From positions 18,261-82,260 of the forward strand of contig BNTV01000006.1 in assembly GCA_025996865.1 (NCBI GenBank): a stretch of DNA of 64,000 nt. The letters run 5' to 3'. The notes beneath the pieces are model-generated. The model made no database searches, was not told the DNA's origin, and was given only the letters and a program-made list of their open reading frames with translations. A program made the translations under genes and the position numbers. Source of the stretch: Bacteroidia bacterium (GTDB taxonomy: Bacteria > Bacteroidota > Bacteroidia > Bacteroidales > Azobacteroidaceae). Shown here piece after piece: positions 8,131 to 18,700 of the stretch (its first letter is position 1; each line of letters starts with the position of its first letter).

Positions 8131-11100
8131 ATGAGAGACAAACTGTTTTTAATTACTTCTATCATAATGCTTTTATTTATGATGGATATCGGGCGATTAG
8201 CCGCCCAAAATGCGCAAGCAAGAGGCAAACTAACCGGAAGTGTGGTGGATGCCAAAGGCGAAGCGCTGCCCGGAGCGACTATTCGGTATGAAGTCGGCAC
8301 CCGGGGAGTTGTAAGCGACCTTGACGGTTATTTTGAGATGGACAATGTTCCCATTGGCACCAAATTAATCGTTACGATGCTGGGAATGCAAGCGGAAAAA
8401 ATTACTTTTGACGGCAAAAGCGATCTCTTGGTTGTGCTGCAAGAAAGCGTCAACGAATTGGACGAAGTAACCATTGTCGCTTTCGGCAAACAGAAAAAAT
8501 CAAGTGTGGTCAGTTCCATTTCGACCATCAAGCCTTCCGAGCTGAAAATACCCAGCAGCAACCTCACCACAGCCTTGGGAGGAAGAATAGCCGGTATTAT
8601 TTCCTATCAACGTACAGGCGAGCCGGGACGGGATAACGCGGAATTTTTTATTCGTGGCGTTACCACTTTCGGCTACAAGAAAGACCCGCTGATTTTGATC
8701 GACAATGTCGAACTGTCTTCTAATGATTTGGCGCGTTTGCAACCCGATGATATTGCCAGCTTTTCTATTATGAAAGATGCAAGCGCCGCGGCATTGTACG
8801 GAGCCAGAGGAGCAAACGGCGTAATTCTCGTAACTACCAAAGAAGGAAAAGAAGGAAAAGCGGTATTTAATGTAAGGGTGGAAAATTCTTTTTCATCCCC
8901 AACCAGAAATGTAGATATTGTGGACCCTGTCAACTATATGCGTTTGAATAACGAAGCAGTACTTACCCGCAATCCATTGGCTCCGCGGCCTTACTCTCCG
9001 ACGAAAATCAGTTCAACCGAGAAAAATCTTGACCCATACATTTATCCCGCGAATAACTGGTATGATGAGTTGTTTAAAAGTTATGCCGATAACTATCGTG
9101 TAAATGCGAACCTAAGCGGAGGAGGACAAATCGCAAAATATTATATAGCAGCCACTTACAACAGAGACAACGGGGTAATTAAAGTTGACCCCAGAAACAA
9201 TTTCAACAACAATATCGATTTGCAAAGAATACAGTTGCGTTCAAATACCAACATCAATGTAACCAAAACGACACAAATAGACGTCAGGGTCAACGCTTCT
9301 TTTGAGGATTACAACGGTCCGGTACCCGGCGGCGATGTGCTGTACTATGCAGCCATGTCTGCTAATCCGGTGCGATTCCCCAAGTATTATCAACCCAACG
9401 AAGAACTTGCATTTTTGTCGCATCCGCTTTTCGGAAATGACGCATCGGGTGATTATCTGAATCCATACGCCGAAACAGTAAGAGGATACAAAGAATATTC
9501 CCAGAGCAATATTGTCGCCCAATTGGAATTTAAGCAAAAGTTGGATTTCCTGACCGAAGGGCTTTCATTCAGGACAATGGGCAATACCATACGCGATTCT
9601 TATTTCGACGTTAGTCGGTTTGTGAATCCCTTCTATTACAATTTAACCTATTACGACAGAGAAACCGGCAGATACGGATTGGTCAACCTGAACCCCAACG
9701 GAGGAACAGAGAACCTCAATTACAGAGAAGGCGGGAAAAATATTTCAACTTCTTTCTACGGGGAAGCAGCCATTGATTATATCCGCACTTTTGCTGAAAA
9801 ACACGCCGTTTCCGGATTGTTGGTAGGAATCATGAGACAAAGTTTGAGCGCCAATGCAGGCACTCTCCAGAAATCGTTGGCCCACAGGAATATAGGATTG
9901 TCCGGTCGATTCACTTACGCTTATGATAGCCGTTACTTTACGGAATTCAGTTTCGGATACAATGGTTCCGAACGATTTGCAGCCAAAGAACGATTCGGCT
10001 TTTTCCCTTCCATCGGATTAGGATACCTTGTCTCGAATGAAGATTTTTGGTCGCCTGAATTGAATAAAGTGGTCAATAAATTGAAATTGAAAGGCACTTA
10101 CGGAATTGTTGGTAATGATGCCATCGGAGACGACAATGACCGGTTTTTCTATCTTTCGGAAGTTAATCTGAACAATGTGGATTATCAACAAGTCAGTTTC
10201 GGAAGGGATTTTACTTACCGTCCGGCAGGCATATCCATTTCCCGTTACGCCAATGAACTGATTACATGGGAAACGTCCCGGAAAATGAATCTGGGTATTG
10301 AAATCGGCTTGTTGAATATATTTGATATACAAGCCGACTATTTTACCGAATACAGGTCAAATATCCTGATGAATCGCGAGGCTATTCCATCAACAATGGG
10401 TTTGCAGGCAGCCTTACGGGCCAATGTGGGCGAAGCATCTTCACAGGGATTTGAAGTATCCATAGATGCCAATCACTCTTTTACAAAAGATTTATGGGTC
10501 AGCGGGCGACTCAATTATACTTATGCTACCAGTCGGTTTGAAGTATATGAGGAACCTGAATATCCATACTCATGGCGTTCATGGGTTGGATTAGCCATCA
10601 ATCAGTCCACCGGTCTGATTGCTGAAAGGTTGTTTATTGATGATGCCGATATCGCCAACTCGCCCAAACAACTGTATGGCGAATACATGCCGGGCGATAT
10701 CAAATATATGGACATCAACGATGATGGTCAAATAGATGACAATGACATCGTGCCTATCGGATACCCTTCAACGCCGGGCATCATGTACGGATTCGGACTT
10801 TCTTCCGGTTATAAGGGATTTGATATTTCTTTCTTTTTCCAAGGTTCCGGACGTTCTTCGTTTTTTATTGACCCAAAGCGCTCTGCTCCATTCCTGAATT
10901 TAGGTTATGAAAATGGTGTTAATGGTGAAAATTTCAACACCAACAATGCCATGCTGCAGGCGTGGGCGGACAGTTACTGGTCGGAAGAAAATCGCGATAT
11001 TTACGCAAAATGGCCGCGTTTAAGCGCAGAAGAAATAACGAATAATACGCGTAATAGCACATGGTTCTTGAAAGATGGCGCTTTTGTCCGGCTGAAATCG

Positions 11101-11292
11101 GTTGAAGTGGGTTATACTTTACCGAAGAGTTTGACACAAAAGTGGAAAATGAACAACCTTCGTCTCTACTTCAGCGGTATGAACCTGTGGACAATGAGCA
11201 AATTCAAGATGTGGGATGTAGAAATGGGGGGAAACGGATTAGGCTATCCTATTCAGAAAGTATTGAATGTAGGATTAAATATTGGATTTTAA
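8131..11292 (+). CDS. SusC/RagA-family TonB-linked outer membrane protein
   Basis: A 1053-residue porin. Order: signal peptide (1-25), carboxypeptidase-regulatory-like domain (about 32-110: GKLTGSVVDAKGEALPGATI), the connector NELDEVTIVAFG, the plug (about 125-230: GGRIAGIIS, FFIRGVTTFG, IMKDASAAALYGARGANG) and a 22-strand barrel to the C terminus NVGLNIGF. With the SusD next to it, it imports oligosaccharides across the outer membrane using TonB energy. The substrate is probably an alpha-mannose glycan, from the GH92/GH38 neighbours. It is the only complete SusC in the window. Confidence 0.95.
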   Translation: MRDKLFLITSIIMLLFMMDIGRLAAQNAQARGKLTGSVVDAKGEALPGATIRYEVGTRGVVSDLDGYFEMDNVPIGTKLIVTMLGMQAEKITFDGKSDLLVVLQESVNELDEVTIVAFGKQKKSSVVSSISTIKPSELKIPSSNLTTALGGRIAGIISYQRTGEPGRDNAEFFIRGVTTFGYKKDPLILIDNVELSSNDLARLQPDDIASFSIMKDASAAALYGARGANGVILVTTKEGKEGKAVFNVRVENSFSSPTRNVDIVDPVNYMRLNNEAVLTRNPLAPRPYSPTKISSTEKNLDPYIYPANNWYDELFKSYADNYRVNANLSGGGQIAKYYIAATYNRDNGVIKVDPRNNFNNNIDLQRIQLRSNTNINVTKTTQIDVRVNASFEDYNGPVPGGDVLYYAAMSANPVRFPKYYQPNEELAFLSHPLFGNDASGDYLNPYAETVRGYKEYSQSNIVAQLEFKQKLDFLTEGLSFRTMGNTIRDSYFDVSRFVNPFYYNLTYYDRETGRYGLVNLNPNGGTENLNYREGGKNISTSFYGEAAIDYIRTFAEKHAVSGLLVGIMRQSLSANAGTLQKSLAHRNIGLSGRFTYAYDSRYFTEFSFGYNGSERFAAKERFGFFPSIGLGYLVSNEDFWSPELNKVVNKLKLKGTYGIVGNDAIGDDNDRFFYLSEVNLNNVDYQQVSFGRDFTYRPAGISISRYANELITWETSRKMNLGIEIGLLNIFDIQADYFTEYRSNILMNREAIPSTMGLQAALRANVGEASSQGFEVSIDANHSFTKDLWVSGRLNYTYATSRFEVYEEPEYPYSWRSWVGLAINQSTGLIAERLFIDDADIANSPKQLYGEYMPGDIKYMDINDDGQIDDNDIVPIGYPSTPGIMYGFGLSSGYKGFDISFFFQGSGRSSFFIDPKRSAPFLNLGYENGVNGENFNTNNAMLQAWADSYWSEENRDIYAKWPRLSAEEITNNTRNSTWFLKDGAFVRLKSVEVGYTLPKSLTQKWKMNNLRLYFSGMNLWTMSKFKMWDVEMGGNGLGYPIQKVLNVGLNIGF

Positions 11293-11320
11293 TTTATTTA
11301 CAGAAAATAAAAGTTAGATT

Positions 11321-13276
11321 ATGAACAATAGAAAACATATAAATCTATTAGCAACAGGAATCATGTTATTTTTTATGGTTTCGTGCGATTCTTATCTGGA
11401 CATCGTACCCGATAATGTTGCTACAATGGAGATGGCATTCACCACGCGGGTAAACGCTGAGAAATTTATGGCAACATGCTATTCGTATGTCCCGCAACAT
11501 GCCAATTTGTATCAGAATCCTGGATTAGCCGCCGGAGATGAATCGTGGAACTGCGCCGAAAGGTCGTACTACTATTCAAATTCAACAAGCTTTGCCATCG
11601 CTAAAGGAAATCAGAATGCAAATAATCCTTATTTGAATTATTGGAGTGGTGGCAATGACGGCAACAACTTATTTGTTGCTATCCGTGACTGCAATATCTT
11701 TTTAGATAATATTGACAACGTTCGGGATATTACTGCATCGGAAAAAAGCAGGTGGATAGCTGAGGTAAAAACGCTCAAAGCTTTCTTTCACTATTTTCTA
11801 ATGCAATTGTACGGACCAATCCCCATAATAAAGGAAAATATAGATGTAGCAGCCGGTCCTGACGAAGTAAAAGTGGTTCGCTATCCGGTGGACGAAGTGG
11901 TTAAATACATTGTAAGTCTGATTGATGAAGCCATCGGCGACGAATATATGGAAGGCTTCGGATTACCTATGAACATTCGTGCACAAAACACCGAACTGGG
12001 GCGTTTGACACGACCGGCCGCCTTAGCGCTGAAAGCCAAAGTATTGGTTCTTGCCGCAAGTCCCTTGTTCAACGGCAATCCTGATTTCCCCAATTATAAA
12101 AATGCCGAAGGAATCCCATTAATCAATCCGACCTTTGACCCGGAAAAATGGGTCATTGCCCGCGATGCATGCAAAAAAGCAATAGATGTTGCCCACGAAG
12201 CCGGACATGCATTGTATGTATTTAACGAAACGCTGATGAATCAAGTTTCAGATACTACTTTGTTGGAACTGACCCTGAGAAATACCATTACTTCAAGAGA
12301 CAACAAGGAATTGCTGTGGGGTTTGGGAAACAACTACACGGAAACCTTGCAAGGAGTCGTAAATGCTCCCCTCACAGCCTACCAGCAGGGGCAACAGATT
12401 CCCTGGACTAAATCCATGCAAAATCCTACATTAGATGTTGCCGAACAGTTTTACAGCAACAACGGCGTTCCCATTGATGAGGATATAATGTATGATTATG
12501 ATGAACGGTATGAAGTAGGTGTGGCGCCTGAAGGTCATGAATACTATATTGAAAAGGATTTCAGAACGGCAAAACTTCATTTCAACCGCGAACCCCGTTT
12601 TTATGCTGGTTTAGGATTTGACGGCGGAAAATGGTTTACATTGGAAGCGAGCAGTGATAAAAACAGTTTTGTTGTACACAACAAAGCAGGGGAGGTAGCA
12701 GGCAGGGCGCTTGATAATTTTAGTATTACCGGATATTTTCAAAAAAAATTAGTCAATTATAAGTTGATTATGACATCTTCAACGCATACCGGTTCTACAA
12801 TTACCTATTCGTTCCCGATTATCCGGCTGGCAGACCTGTATCTGATGTATGCCGAAGCATTAAACGAATGTAAGGAAAATCCGGATGCCGAAGTGTATCA
12901 ATACATCCAACTTGTCAGGGACAAAGCCGGTTTGGACAAGGAAACGGGAGGATTGGTCGAAACATGGCAAACTTATTCGAGAAATCCGGATAAACCGACC
13001 GGAAAAGCAGGCATGAGGGAGATTATCCGCAGAGAAAGATTGATAGAGTTGGCGCTCGAAGGTCAGCGATTCTACGATTTGAGACGTTGGCGTCTTTCAA
13101 TGGACTATCTGAATCGTCCGATAAGAGGTTGGAATGTATCCGAATCAAACGAGGCGGGTTATTATCAGGTAAAATACGTTTATTTTCGTAAATTTTTACC
13201 AAAAGATTATTTCTGGCCTATCAAAACGATGGATTTGTATGTTAACAATAAATTAATACAAAGTCCGGGATGGTAA
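11321..13276 (+). CDS. RagB/SusD-family glycan-binding lipoprotein
   Basis: A 651-residue surface lipoprotein. The lipobox ends at Cys22 (LFFMVSCDSYLDI), followed by the SusD N-terminal helical region and the C-terminal SusD motif (YSFPIIRLADLYLMYAEALN; RRERLIELALEGQRFYDLRRW). It pairs with SusC as the lid that captures glycan. It starts 28 bases after the susC stop, so the two are co-transcribed. Confidence 0.95.
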   Translation: MNNRKHINLLATGIMLFFMVSCDSYLDIVPDNVATMEMAFTTRVNAEKFMATCYSYVPQHANLYQNPGLAAGDESWNCAERSYYYSNSTSFAIAKGNQNANNPYLNYWSGGNDGNNLFVAIRDCNIFLDNIDNVRDITASEKSRWIAEVKTLKAFFHYFLMQLYGPIPIIKENIDVAAGPDEVKVVRYPVDEVVKYIVSLIDEAIGDEYMEGFGLPMNIRAQNTELGRLTRPAALALKAKVLVLAASPLFNGNPDFPNYKNAEGIPLINPTFDPEKWVIARDACKKAIDVAHEAGHALYVFNETLMNQVSDTTLLELTLRNTITSRDNKELLWGLGNNYTETLQGVVNAPLTAYQQGQQIPWTKSMQNPTLDVAEQFYSNNGVPIDEDIMYDYDERYEVGVAPEGHEYYIEKDFRTAKLHFNREPRFYAGLGFDGGKWFTLEASSDKNSFVVHNKAGEVAGRALDNFSITGYFQKKLVNYKLIMTSSTHTGSTITYSFPIIRLADLYLMYAEALNECKENPDAEVYQYIQLVRDKAGLDKETGGLVETWQTYSRNPDKPTGKAGMREIIRRERLIELALEGQRFYDLRRWRLSMDYLNRPIRGWNVSESNEAGYYQVKYVYFRKFLPKDYFWPIKTMDLYVNNKLIQSPGW

Positions 13277-13286
13277 CCTTTGGGAA

Positions 13287-13316
13287 TTAAAAACTAAAAA
13301 CTAAAAACTAAAAGTT
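13287..13316. repeat. Short A-rich tandem repeat before the third lipoprotein gene
   Basis: The 8-base unit AAAAACTA is repeated about three times between the susD stop and the next start. It may affect spacing of translation signals; no function is evident. Confidence 0.5.
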
Positions 13317-13322
13317 AAAAAT

Positions 13323-14516
13323 ATGAAAATTAAAATAAATTTATTAATAACAGGTATCGTTTTTGCTTTGGTCTGCTGTACGGAAGACAAGCACGAACCC
13401 TTAGGTTCCGGCAGTGACACTGCACCCGGAATGGTAAGGAACGTTCAAGTGGAAAACATCCCCGGTGGAGCCGTTTTCACTTATGATATGCCCGACGATG
13501 TGGATATACAATACGTCAAAGCCGTATATGTTTCAAACAACGTACAGAAGGAAGCAAGGGCTTCGGCTTATGTGAATACCATAAAAATAGAAGGCTTCGG
13601 AGATACAAACGAGCGAACCGTAAAACTGTATGCAGTCAACAGAAAGGAAAAAATATCCGAACCTGTTGAGCGTTCGATTCAACCGCTTACACCACCCATT
13701 CGCCTGGTGCAGGAGAGTTTGCAGCCAGACGTGGACTTTGGAGGTTTTGTCATTTCATTTCAAAATGAAACCAAGACCGACCTCGCTATCATTGCTTTAG
13801 CGAGAGACAGCGCGACACAAAATTTTGTCGAATACGATGCCTTCTACACTTCCATGGAAGAAGGTAAATTCTCCGTACGCGGCTTGCCCGACAAGCCAAA
13901 TGATTTCGGTATGTACATTGTTGACCGGTGGAACAATTATTCCGATACTATCTTTTTTACACTCACTCCGTGGAGAGAGGATTACTTGGACAAGACCTTA
14001 TTTCTTTATAAGACAGTTCAGGGAGATGTTGGTTTTAATTATTATAATGGTACTCCTCAGAAGGCATGGAATAACAATGTGAGTAACGGCGATTATGCCC
14101 ACACCAATTTTCCGGAAGAATTTCCACACAGGCTTACGATAGATTTAGGTGTTGATGTCAAACTGAGCCGGTTCAAATTTTGGCAACGTCCGGGAGCAGA
14201 TGTGCTTTATCAGCATGGAGCACCTAAAGTTTACAGAATATATGGTCGTCAGGATGACCCCGGAGCGGGTAATATCGACAACATATTTGAGGGATGGACA
14301 CTTCTAATGGATTGCTATTCCGTCAAACCGTCAGGATTGCCTTTGGGGCAAAATTCAGGCGAAGATGAAGAATATCAAGCGCTCGGCGAAGAGTTTTCTT
14401 TCCCAAGAGTTGACTTGCCGATTGTACGTTATATACGCTTTGAAATGTTGGAAAGTTGGTCGGGGATGAAATGTTCAACTATCGGCGAAGTGACATTCTG
14501 GGGAGAAATCCAATAA
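13323..14516 (+). CDS. Surface lipoprotein of the DUF4959/DUF5126/DUF5000 type
   Basis: A 397-residue lipoprotein (lipobox LVCC, Cys at residue 19 or 20). The N-terminal part (about 35-125) is a fibronectin-like DUF4959 module, the middle (about 130-230) fits DUF5126, and the C-terminal 160 residues fit DUF5000, a discoidin-like sugar-binding beta-sandwich (FPHRLTIDLGVDVKLSRFKF; PIVRYIRFEMLESWSG). Proteins of this layout follow SusD in many glycan loci and act as surface glycan-binding proteins. Domain names are from memory of the family and not from a search. Confidence 0.75.
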   Translation: MKIKINLLITGIVFALVCCTEDKHEPLGSGSDTAPGMVRNVQVENIPGGAVFTYDMPDDVDIQYVKAVYVSNNVQKEARASAYVNTIKIEGFGDTNERTVKLYAVNRKEKISEPVERSIQPLTPPIRLVQESLQPDVDFGGFVISFQNETKTDLAIIALARDSATQNFVEYDAFYTSMEEGKFSVRGLPDKPNDFGMYIVDRWNNYSDTIFFTLTPWREDYLDKTLFLYKTVQGDVGFNYYNGTPQKAWNNNVSNGDYAHTNFPEEFPHRLTIDLGVDVKLSRFKFWQRPGADVLYQHGAPKVYRIYGRQDDPGAGNIDNIFEGWTLLMDCYSVKPSGLPLGQNSGEDEEYQALGEEFSFPRVDLPIVRYIRFEMLESWSGMKCSTIGEVTFWGEIQ

Positions 14517-14550
14517 TTTCTTTAAATAATTAACGTTAAATAAAATAATT

Positions 14551-15765
14551 ATGGCTAAAATAAAATTTTATATCAACTTGGTTATAATCGCCCTGTGCGG
14601 TTGGTTGATACCTGCATGTTCCGATATGAACGATACGCAGCGCGAATTTCTTGACCGTGCCGGGAAAATATATACCGGCAAGGTAGATTCTCTTGTGGTG
14701 CACGGAGGCAATCTCCGCGCCCAGATAACAGGATTAATGACTTATGCTCATACTGCCGAAAAGTGCATGATTAAATGGGAAACCGATTCCCTGCTTGTCC
14801 CGCTTCAAGGGCTTACTACAAAGGATACTTTGAAAGTAATCCTCAACAATTTGAGCGAAGGCATCCATCAGTTTCTTGTTCAAACTTACGATAAGGAAGG
14901 AAACAAATCGCTGAATGCCGAATGTTACGGTTATGTTTATGGCGAGCAGTACATCCTTTCTGCTTCGGCCAAAATGGTCTCATCAATGAAACCTGAAATT
15001 GCAGGATTGGTGCTTTCATGGAATGTTTCGGAAGAAGCCGAAGCGGTTGAGGCAGTTTATGAAAGCAATAACGGAGATAAAACATTATTGTTGCCCGGTA
15101 ATGTGAAAGAAACCATATTAACCGACTGGAAAGTAGGAGGCGTTATCAAAAGTCGCACCGCGCTCATCCCCGAAGCAGGTGCCATCGACACGCTGCATAC
15201 CAATTGGTTGGTTCAACCTTTTCCGACGTCGGTGGAATATGAATTGGTAAAGACCAATATCGTTCCATTGAAATTGACGAATGATGCCACCACCGGATAT
15301 AGCGGACGTATTGAAGGCGTTTTCAATGGTGTGAATGGCGGTGATGGAAATCAATTTCACAGTGGTGACGGCGTAGGCGTTCCCCAGCATTTGACATTCG
15401 ATTTGGGCGTGCTGACCAATTTGACACGACTTGAAATGTGGGCGCGTTCCGATGGTTACAACAACTGGAATCCCAAGAAAATTCAGTTTTGGGGTATTGC
15501 AGACATCACCGGAGCGGAAATAACCCTCCCAAGCAGCAATGCAGGCTGGGAAGCCGAAGCGGTGGCCAAAGGATGGACAAAACTTTTGGACGGAACGTGT
15601 AATGACCCTGTTAACAACAGGTTGCAATTTGATACATCTGCCAACATCCGTTACCTGATTGTAAGGACAACGGAGGTATTTGGTGCTCCGTCTTCCGGTT
15701 CCGGCGCTTATACTATATTAAGAGAAATAACGTTATATTCAGACTATATTTCAGCAATAGATTAA
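14551..15765 (+). CDS. Surface lipoprotein of the DUF4998 type with C-terminal discoidin-like domain
   Basis: A 404-residue lipoprotein (lipobox IPACS, Cys23). It begins MNDTQREFLDRAGKIYTGKV, the usual start of DUF4998 proteins, with two fibronectin-like repeats, and ends with a discoidin-like region (VPQHLTFDLGVLTNLTRLEM; IRYLIVRTTE). It resembles the preceding lipoprotein in its C-terminal domain, and both probably bind glycan on the cell surface. It is 34 bases downstream of that gene. Confidence 0.75.
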   Translation: MAKIKFYINLVIIALCGWLIPACSDMNDTQREFLDRAGKIYTGKVDSLVVHGGNLRAQITGLMTYAHTAEKCMIKWETDSLLVPLQGLTTKDTLKVILNNLSEGIHQFLVQTYDKEGNKSLNAECYGYVYGEQYILSASAKMVSSMKPEIAGLVLSWNVSEEAEAVEAVYESNNGDKTLLLPGNVKETILTDWKVGGVIKSRTALIPEAGAIDTLHTNWLVQPFPTSVEYELVKTNIVPLKLTNDATTGYSGRIEGVFNGVNGGDGNQFHSGDGVGVPQHLTFDLGVLTNLTRLEMWARSDGYNNWNPKKIQFWGIADITGAEITLPSSNAGWEAEAVAKGWTKLLDGTCNDPVNNRLQFDTSANIRYLIVRTTEVFGAPSSGSGAYTILREITLYSDYISAID

Positions 15766-15784
15766 TTTGATAAAATTACATACA

Positions 15785-18700
15785 ATGAAAAAAAATATTT
15801 TATTATTTTTCTTCCTGTCTGCAGGAATATCCGGTTTGTTTTCGCAAAATATTCTTTTTTGGCAAATCGGACAAAATGATAAAAGCGCCGGGGAATTTGC
15901 CTTAGGCCCTTTTGCTTATGAAAAATATCAAGTACGGTTCGGAAAATCTCCGGTGGTCTATGAAATCGGCAAACACAAACCGCGAACCGATTTTCCGTTC
16001 GTGCTGCCGGGAACACACGACAACTGGGCCGGGAATATTTCCGGGCAAATTGCCATTCGATTCGGCATCAAAGATATTCCGGCCTCATGCCCGGCACGAT
16101 TGGAATTGAACTTTGTCGAAGTTCATCCGTCTTCGCCAACGCTAACGATTCTGATAAACGGTTATCGGGCAGAGGTGAAGACTCCGGCGGGCAACAACCA
16201 GAATTATTTTGACAACAGGATAGCCAATCCGGCTGTCCTTCGTTCCGTAATTGATATTCCCGGGAATGTCTTGAAAAAAGGCAATAATCTTATCACTATC
16301 CAATCAAAAAATGGAAGTTGGCTGGTCTTTGACAATATCTCATTGACCGCCGGTTCTAAATTGGAATTGAGCAAACCGACCGCCGGAATTGATATGCTTG
16401 CTTCTGAGGTAAAACAGGGGCTGATTTACGGAAAAAACGGTAAAGATTTGCTTCAACCGGTGGTACTTCAGGTAGCGAACTGGGGAAAACCGATAACCGC
16501 CGACGTACTCATTAATGGCGCTAAGTCGGAGCAAGTAAAACTGAATACCGGAATCAATACGATTGAAGCAGGCATCCCCGAAGTAAAAACGGAGACCGAT
16601 TGTTCCATCGCTTTTTCCGCAAATTCCGGAATCATCACCGAATCCAAGGTCAAGGCATTTCCCGTTAAACACTGGACGGTATATCTGATGCAGCACACAC
16701 ACACGGACATTGGTTACACCAAACCTCAAACGGAAATCCTTGCCGAACACATCCGTTACATTGATTATGCGATAGAATATTGCGAACTGACCGAAAATTA
16801 TCCCGACGATGCTAAATTTCGGTGGACGTGTGAAGCGGCGTGGCCGGTGAAAGAATATATCCACAACAGGCCTAAAGCGCAAATTGAGAAATTCATCAAA
16901 TATATCCGCAACGGACAGATTGAAGTGGCCGGAATGTTTTTCAATATGGCTGAAATTGTGGACGAAAATTCATTCAAGACTTTCTTTGAACCGATACGTG
17001 AATTTAAAAAATTAGGTATTCCGGTCGTTACGGCGGTACAAAATGACGTGAACGGTATTGCCTGGTGTCTTGCCGATTATTTGCCCGACCTTGGAATAAA
17101 ATATTTCACCATGGGCGAAAACGGGCACAGGGCTTTAATCCCGTTCGACCGTCCTACTTTGTATAAATGGGAATCACCTTCCGGAAAATACCTTTATTCC
17201 TATCGTTCCGACCATTATATGACGGGCAATTTTTGGGGAATGGACAGAGCTACCGACTTTGAAACAATTGCGCCCAATGTATTTTCTTACTTGGACAACA
17301 TCTCGGAGAAAGGCTATCCGTTTGATGCCGTTGGCGTACAATACTCCGGATATTTTACCGATAACTCGCCTCCCTCCATGCACGAAGCGGAACTTATCCG
17401 CGAATGGAACAAGAAATATGCAACCCCGAAATTACGTAGCGCTTTGTTCCATGAATTTATGGATGATGTAACGGCGCGTTATGGTGATAAGGTGCCTGTC
17501 ATCAGGGCGGCCTATCCCGACTGGTGGACGGATGGTTTTGGTTCGGCTGCCCGCGAAACGGCGGCTGCCCGCAAAACACACTCGGATATGATAACGATTC
17601 AGGGACTTTTGTCCATGTCGGTACTGAAAGGACAAGCCTTGCCGGAACAGACTCCGGATAAAATCCGCCATATCCACGAAAATCTTTTGTTTTACGATGA
17701 ACATACTTATGGCGCAGCCGAGAGCATTTCAGACCCTACCTGCGATAACAGCGAGGTGCAATGGGCTGAAAAAGCGGCGTATGCCTGGGAAGCGCTGAAA
17801 AATGCACAAATAATGTACGAAACATCCATTGGTTTGCTGCAACCCTACATCAGTCGTGGAAAACAGCCTACGGTCACTTTTTTCAATACCTTGAACTGGG
17901 AACGTTCCGGCGTAGTGGAATTGTATATTGACCACGAAATCATTCCGAGGAACAAAAAGTTTAAACTCATAGATGAAACAGGGAAAACATTTGATATACA
18001 AAGTTTGCGCTCGCGAAGCGAAGGAACGTATTATGCCATTTATGCCGAAAATATTCCGCCGATGGGATACAAAACATTTAACATTGTAGTTGAAAAGAAT
18101 GATAATCCGGGTTTACCTCAAACGGCGTTGAATAACAATACGATTGAAAATGAATATTACAAAATTGGTTTTGACCCTGTCACCGGCAGCATCATCAGTT
18201 TGTACGACAAACAACAGCAATTGGAAATGGTTGATTCCGATTCGCCATGGCAATTAGGTGCGTTTGTATATGAGACATTGGGCAATAACCGACGGCAGAT
18301 GGAACAATACACTTTGAAGGAATATGACCGCAAAGGTTTAAATAATATCCGTATTACTACCGGAAACAACGGTTCCATCTATCAAACGGTTTCTATTCAA
18401 GGCACATCCGATTGTTGCGAAGAGGGATTCGGGGTTAAAATCGAAATACGGCTTTTCCATCACGAGAAACGGATTGAACTAAATTATGCAGTTAAAAAAT
18501 CGCCTATCACAGAGCCTGATGGCATTTATGTCGCTTTCCCGTTCAAATTAGATAAAGCCAAGTTGTATTTTGATGTTCAGGGTGGAGTTGTCTGCTCGGG
18601 AGAAAACCAGATTGAGGGAACCGCTTCGGATTGGAATACGGTTCAGAATTTTGTGGCTGCGCGTAATGGCAAGTCTCAGTTCATCGTTGGCAGTGACAAA